Shown here: positions 59,736 through 64,000 of the stretch, one piece after another
Layout of the letters: each line of letters opens with the position of its first letter
Numbering within the stretch: position 1 is the first letter of the stretch
Assembly (NCBI GenBank): GCA_026419785.1
Contig: JAODTK010005862.1
Span: 124,001-188,000, forward strand
Source: Sclerodactyla briareus
Taxonomy: Eukaryota; Echinodermata; Holothuroidea; Dendrochirotida; Sclerodactylidae
DNA length: 64,000 bases
Direction of reading: 5' to 3'
Notes under the pieces: model-generated
The model's input: only the letters and a program-made list of their open reading frames with translations
The model's database searches: none
Told to the model about the DNA's origin: nothing
Position numbers and translations under genes: made by a program

Positions 59736-60399
59736 AGAGAGTTCATGGCAGGGAACGCAGTTAGGCCAACAAAATGTACAATGAACCAGCAGTGGCTCAT
59801 AGTCTGATTACATTCCACATCTTGGCACCTTTGCCTCCAAACTTCGTTAAAACCTTGGTTGCATTACCCTTGGAACATTTTGCAATCACTTCACTCTTTC
59901 GATCAGTAGGCCAGCCTTCCAGCGCAATGAACACGATTATGCATACATCCCATACCACCAATTACAATAACGACGTTTTATACAGGAGTCAGTGTATCCA
60001 TGCGTAAATTACATTGTTTAGAGCATTAAGGACGAATTTCGGACACAAACGCCTTTTTCCGGCAGTCCGATCACAAACCAGAAGATCTGACTTCCTGTGG
60101 TGACACAAGTTGAGTCACACTAAGTTTGATACCAAACTATCACATAGTAGTAAGCCTATTTAACTGACATTTCTACCGCCGGGTTCTGCCTCCAAAATTC
60201 ATCCCTTATAAAGGGTCTCTATCCTATCGTGTCTGGCAACATAGATATTGCGAAACACGATGCACCCATTTGTAGAATATGATACACTGTGTCACAAAGG
60301 GTTTTCAAAGTGACACACTTTGGGTAGTTATCGGGATATATTATGAGAAGTGATTTTGCACTCCAACAGTTTGTGCCATGTCGGGTTTCGGATGAATCG

Positions 60400-61000
60400 G
60401 ATTGAATCATCAGTCAGGGCAGGTTGGGTAAATATGCAGAAGACAGGCTTGGTTGCCATGGATTTTCGCTACATTCTGCCCTGTGAACGCAGAATATGCA
60501 ACCTCCGAAGTCTGGCTGCCGTATGACTCTCCTTGATATAAGTGAGGAGAGCATTGTACACCGGAACCATTTGGAATACCATCCTCATTCGCCATGAGTG
60601 CGTACAAAGCGAAAACAGAGAATTTAGCTCAACCCAGATCGATTATGGCGCTTCACCTTACCCCCCTTTTGATAACCCCCTACCAGCCGCATCAACCTCA
60701 TACCCACCACATGAAACACCATCGTCTTCCACCATCATCATGAACAGCCTTTCTTTACCCTATGGCGGGTGCGGAAAGAAGATCTTGACTTCTCGGAAAC
60801 CCTATATTCATGATCAGTTTTTTTGGCAGCTCTCCACAGCATTGGGGGAAATCGTCAAGATGAATTTCCTCCCTGATGCAGATGGACACAAGAACGCAGA
60901 TCACAGCTCATTGACGACACTTTCCTCTTCGACAGAACCGGCTCCCGCCACAATCACCATAGGCGGTATGCCAGGACTTTCCCTGACGGGGGAGGTATGA
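60400..61000 (+). other. Unidentified coding-like island
   Basis: A 152-codon frame (60,542-61,000) contains a Pro/Ser/Thr-rich segment (YGASPYPPFDNPLPAASTSY) and then YGGCGKKILTSRKPYIHDQF. The overlapping frame upstream reads PVNAEYATSEVWLPYDSP and AYKAKTENLAQPRSI, which also looks protein-like, so an indel may split one reading frame. I do not recognise any domain. No splice sites are assigned. Confidence 0.25.
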
Positions 61001-63764
61001 GGTAGTAACGACCCCTCAATGGAACACTGCCCGACTCCCACATATCATTTATGGGGAGTCGAGTAGGCACACACGAACAGCCTTGTGACAACTTTCATGT
61101 GTACGAAGTATCTACAAACCACCAACAAAAAGCGCGAAGCGTGCAGAAAATAATGGCACCTGATGTAAAATATTTAAGTTACAATTAAAAAGAATAAGAA
61201 CCCGACTGTTTGAGTCAGGTTTTGAGGTACCTAAGGTCAAGGAGTACAAAGTCTGGAAAGTTTGTGAGTCACGATAACTGTGTCAACGAAATGATGTAGA
61301 GAGCTCTTACTTTGCACAAAGGGTTGCCATGTGGTGTAGATGAAAATCAATAGACATACAAAGGAACACGAAGCCTTGGTCATTGGTAACGTGGAGGAGT
61401 GTTGACTGCTCTGGTGTTGTTCCTATCAGGCACGTACCATTGGGCATGGAACATACAAATGATAGGGCTAGGTCGCAAGTTTTAGACATTGAACACACAA
61501 TTTATTTTACAGGTAGTACATGCCTGGATTTTAGATACCTCCTACTGTTTGAGCGGAACGGTATTGTCAGCCGTATCCAAGAAGCAAACTGCTTGAATGC
61601 ACAGATCCCGACCCCCGTCACCTTTTTTCCCTCCGAATGACGAATCCCACCATTGGGTTGTTGTTTCGTCCCTCGCCACACATAATCATAATCCTTGGCG
61701 TGAAGAACCGAAATCGACGGTAGGGGTCAACTGACTTCAGTAAACATTTGCGGATCGTTATGACTCATTTTTCTGATAAAAGAGGGTCCTGATTCTGACT
61801 GAGCTGATTCATAGTTGCTAAATCGGCAAAACTATAGCCCTATAATAGCAAAACTAAAACAGCTGATTCACGCTGAATTAACTGCCACTCGAGAGTACCA
61901 CTCTCATTGAAGGACACTGGCTATGAGAAGTCCATGATAATGTGCTGTTTGTAAATGTAAAAAAAAAAAAAAAACATCTACCGAATACGCGGAATTAGTT
62001 GATTAATTTTTTGTTCTGTTAAAAGTATAATCCCAGACTACGATTCGTTGACCTAATAATATACATAAATTCCATATACTGGTGATCAGTTTATGAACCC
62101 TCTGCTTGTAGATGTGACCTTTAACGCAAGATTATAGATAATGCAAGTAGCAATTTGCAGAGGAGCTGACGCCTGGCGGGAAACATGTCGCTTGGGGGCA
62201 CTCTGAATAAGGTGATAGCTGAGATTAATGGTTGGCTGAATGACGCTATGTTAGGCCTGAAACAGCAGGGGCATTATAATGGGTCGTAACGGATGGTATC
62301 AGAGAGTGACTTTGATCCCACATACTCATCAATAGTGCAAACAACGGGGGAGGCTATTACGGCACTAATTGTTCTGTAAACAAACAAGTTACATAGTGCT
62401 CTTTGATTGATAGCTCGTGATAGGAGTGATAAGAGACGGAATCTATGGTCTGTTGTTTTATCGTCTGCCTAAACCTCCAGAAAGCTCCGTTTACACAGTC
62501 ATGAACAATGACGATAAAATGCGATCCTCTCGTTTGCTGTGCAAACCATCAAGAGATAAAGCACTATTGTTCGACTTGTCCAAATTCCGCCGAATGACGG
62601 AGGCGAGACGATGTATTGGCTGCTATGATGGAGTGTAAGTTGAGGATGTGTATTCTGTCTTATTGGGGGATTGATTGAGTAATAAAGCTTTCTTGTGTCG
62701 AGACCTAAATTTGGACACAATAAAAGTCGAAAAATTAACTATAAACTCTGAGGAATATTGACGGAATAATACACATCAAAAGCTACGATAACATCCATAG
62801 TGTCCACTGAATCAGATTCATATTCAAGACCAAATCCAATATATTGAGTAACCTGGTGGGGAAGTGAAGATGCTGGGATGAAAAAAACAAAAACAATCCG
62901 GGGTAATCTTGAAGAAGCAAACCTGGGGGGACTGCCACTGCTACAATTACACAGAAATATATGAATAATTGAAATCTCCATGATGATTGATTTCTTGCCT
63001 TGTAATGTGCATATTGGAAAGTCAACTGTCAAACTAGGAATACCGGACCCTGATATATACGAAACTGTACAACACACAGAGTTGACAAAACTACGGCTGA
63101 TATCATCCCTCCCAAACTATTGAACTCAGACTTGACATACAATAGAAATCCACCTCTAATACCACGGTCAGATGTCAGGCTGATCTTGCCTATAAACTAC
63201 ACACATGGCATGTGAAACCCAAGATGTGGAAATGTCCTTCAACACAAATATTATCTGACTTGCCCAATACCGAAGCAACAGCAAGCACCATCTAGGTGAA
63301 GCCCATCCTCAGCAAAAAATCCCCCCCCCCCAAAAAAAAAAAAAAAAAAAACACCCCAATAGAAGAAACGTGTCCGTTACGACGATCGTCAAACCTAGGT
63401 AGGAAACTGCAAATCGCAATTTTCGAATTGGAGTAAACTTCAGCCTATATGCCGGTATTAATGCTCTATGAGCCTTTAAACCTTTGACTAATGTCCTCTA
63501 CCCTAGCATCAGGTAAAACAGACACGCATTCGCTTGCCGACCTGCTTAACTTCGCGACCAACCTACCCTGACAAATGGCGTCTCCTATACTAGTAAACAC
63601 TTTCCTCTAACTTTCCCCTTTCCTCACGGCCCTACGTTATTTACCTTTCCACTAGTGTAACTACCACCTCTGTGAGCATGCACCCCTGTCCAGTTTACCC
63701 CCTTCCTCTTCACCGACATCCGGCAAAGCACTCTCAAACTGACCCCCATGGACTACCTCCTCAA
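61001..63764. other. No gene recognised
   Basis: A 16-A run at about 61,960-61,974, and a C run followed by an A run at about 63,321-63,350. A 112-codon minus-strand frame at 62,739-63,077 is unassigned. Confidence 0.4.
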
Positions 63765-64000
63765 CCTGGCGCGCACGGAAAGAATTGATCCTTTTTTTCG
63801 TTTGACAGACCCCCTAGGATTGCAGGAAACGGCACTTCCCATGCCTTATGGGGCAGCAAGCAGCATTCCTGATATTGATAACAAATTTTTATTTCAGGAA
63901 AGGTTCTCCAAAAACTTATCGCCTTAAGGATGAATTTCCAGGTTTTGCCATTGGGTGCTGTGACATTCTAAAATCGAGGCCAGTGAAGTTTCGGTCATGA
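63765..64000 (+). repeat. Dispersed repeat family C, copy 3 (runs to window end)
   Basis: GCGCACGGA, then T7 and CGTTTGACAGACCCCCTAGG, then ATTGCAGGAAACGGCACTTC, and on to GTGAAGTTTCGGTCATGA. It aligns with 55.41-55.65 kb throughout. The element probably continues beyond the window. Confidence 0.85.

Noticed and set aside
62739..63077. 112-codon minus-strand frame with hydrophobic segment
   Set aside because: No motif, overlapped by a second equal frame, and no splice or start context I would defend.

Overview
This window looks like animal nuclear DNA, probably from a marine invertebrate. Coding potential is sparse and lies in short islands that match exons or decayed transposons. There are no operons and no bacterial gene layout. 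Long spans hold (TA)n, (CATA)n and (CA)n microsatellites, long G or C runs, diverged tandem repeats of about 120-310 bp, and several dispersed repeat families that recur across the window. The transposon remains (non-LTR reverse transcriptases, a Penelope-like element with a GIY-YIG domain, a tRNA-derived SINE-like block) fit a metazoan genome. I cannot name the species; an echinoderm or another GIMAP-rich invertebrate is only a guess. Most coding islands carry one- or two-base frame breaks. Either they are pseudogenes or the sequence keeps residual long-read indel errors.

The main content is a scattered set of AIG1/GIMAP-type GTPase exons. Two islands (6.34-6.72 kb, +; 56.95-57.35 kb, -) carry the P-loop (G1) and the DTPGL (G3) motif. 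Both end in ...(I)L/F-E followed by GT. Three islands (15.87-16.52 kb, +; 35.82-36.41 kb, -; 52.35-53.10 kb, -) begin right after a pyrimidine-rich AG. They then read (ETFGG) ... (I/A)LVFT.G (the G4 region) ... YTH and a charged C-terminal tail. The junction is phase 0 on both sides and falls at the same residue. The simplest model is a two-exon GTPase core split between G3 and G4. The window would then hold a plus-strand gene (6.3 to 16.5 kb, intron about 9.1 kb with a LINE inside), a minus-strand gene (57.3 to 52.3 kb, intron about 3.8 kb) and an orphan minus-strand second exon at 36 kb.

Layout: 0-6.3 kb, no gene recognised; 6.3-16.5 kb, GIMAP gene 1 with a degraded LINE (10.1-12.9 kb), a tandem repeat and (CATA)n in its intron; 18.4-19.3 kb, second LINE fragment; 20.6-25.3 kb, a cluster of five (TA)n arrays around a Penelope-like fragment (21.1-22.1 kb) and a possible CARD-type death-fold exon (about 23.0-23.3 kb, -); 31.8-32.1 kb, possible LINE tail; 33.0-34.2 kb, repeats; 35.8-36.4 kb, orphan GIMAP exon; 37.6-49 kb, mostly dispersed and tandem repeats; 51.1 kb, a perfect 34-bp palindrome; 52.3-57.3 kb, GIMAP gene 2; 58.8-59.7 kb, a SINE-like and GC-rich block inside an (ATAC)n array; 63.8-64.0 kb, a repeat copy running off the end. 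If the GIMAP and CARD calls hold, the window samples an innate-immunity-type gene neighbourhood heavily eroded by transposons.
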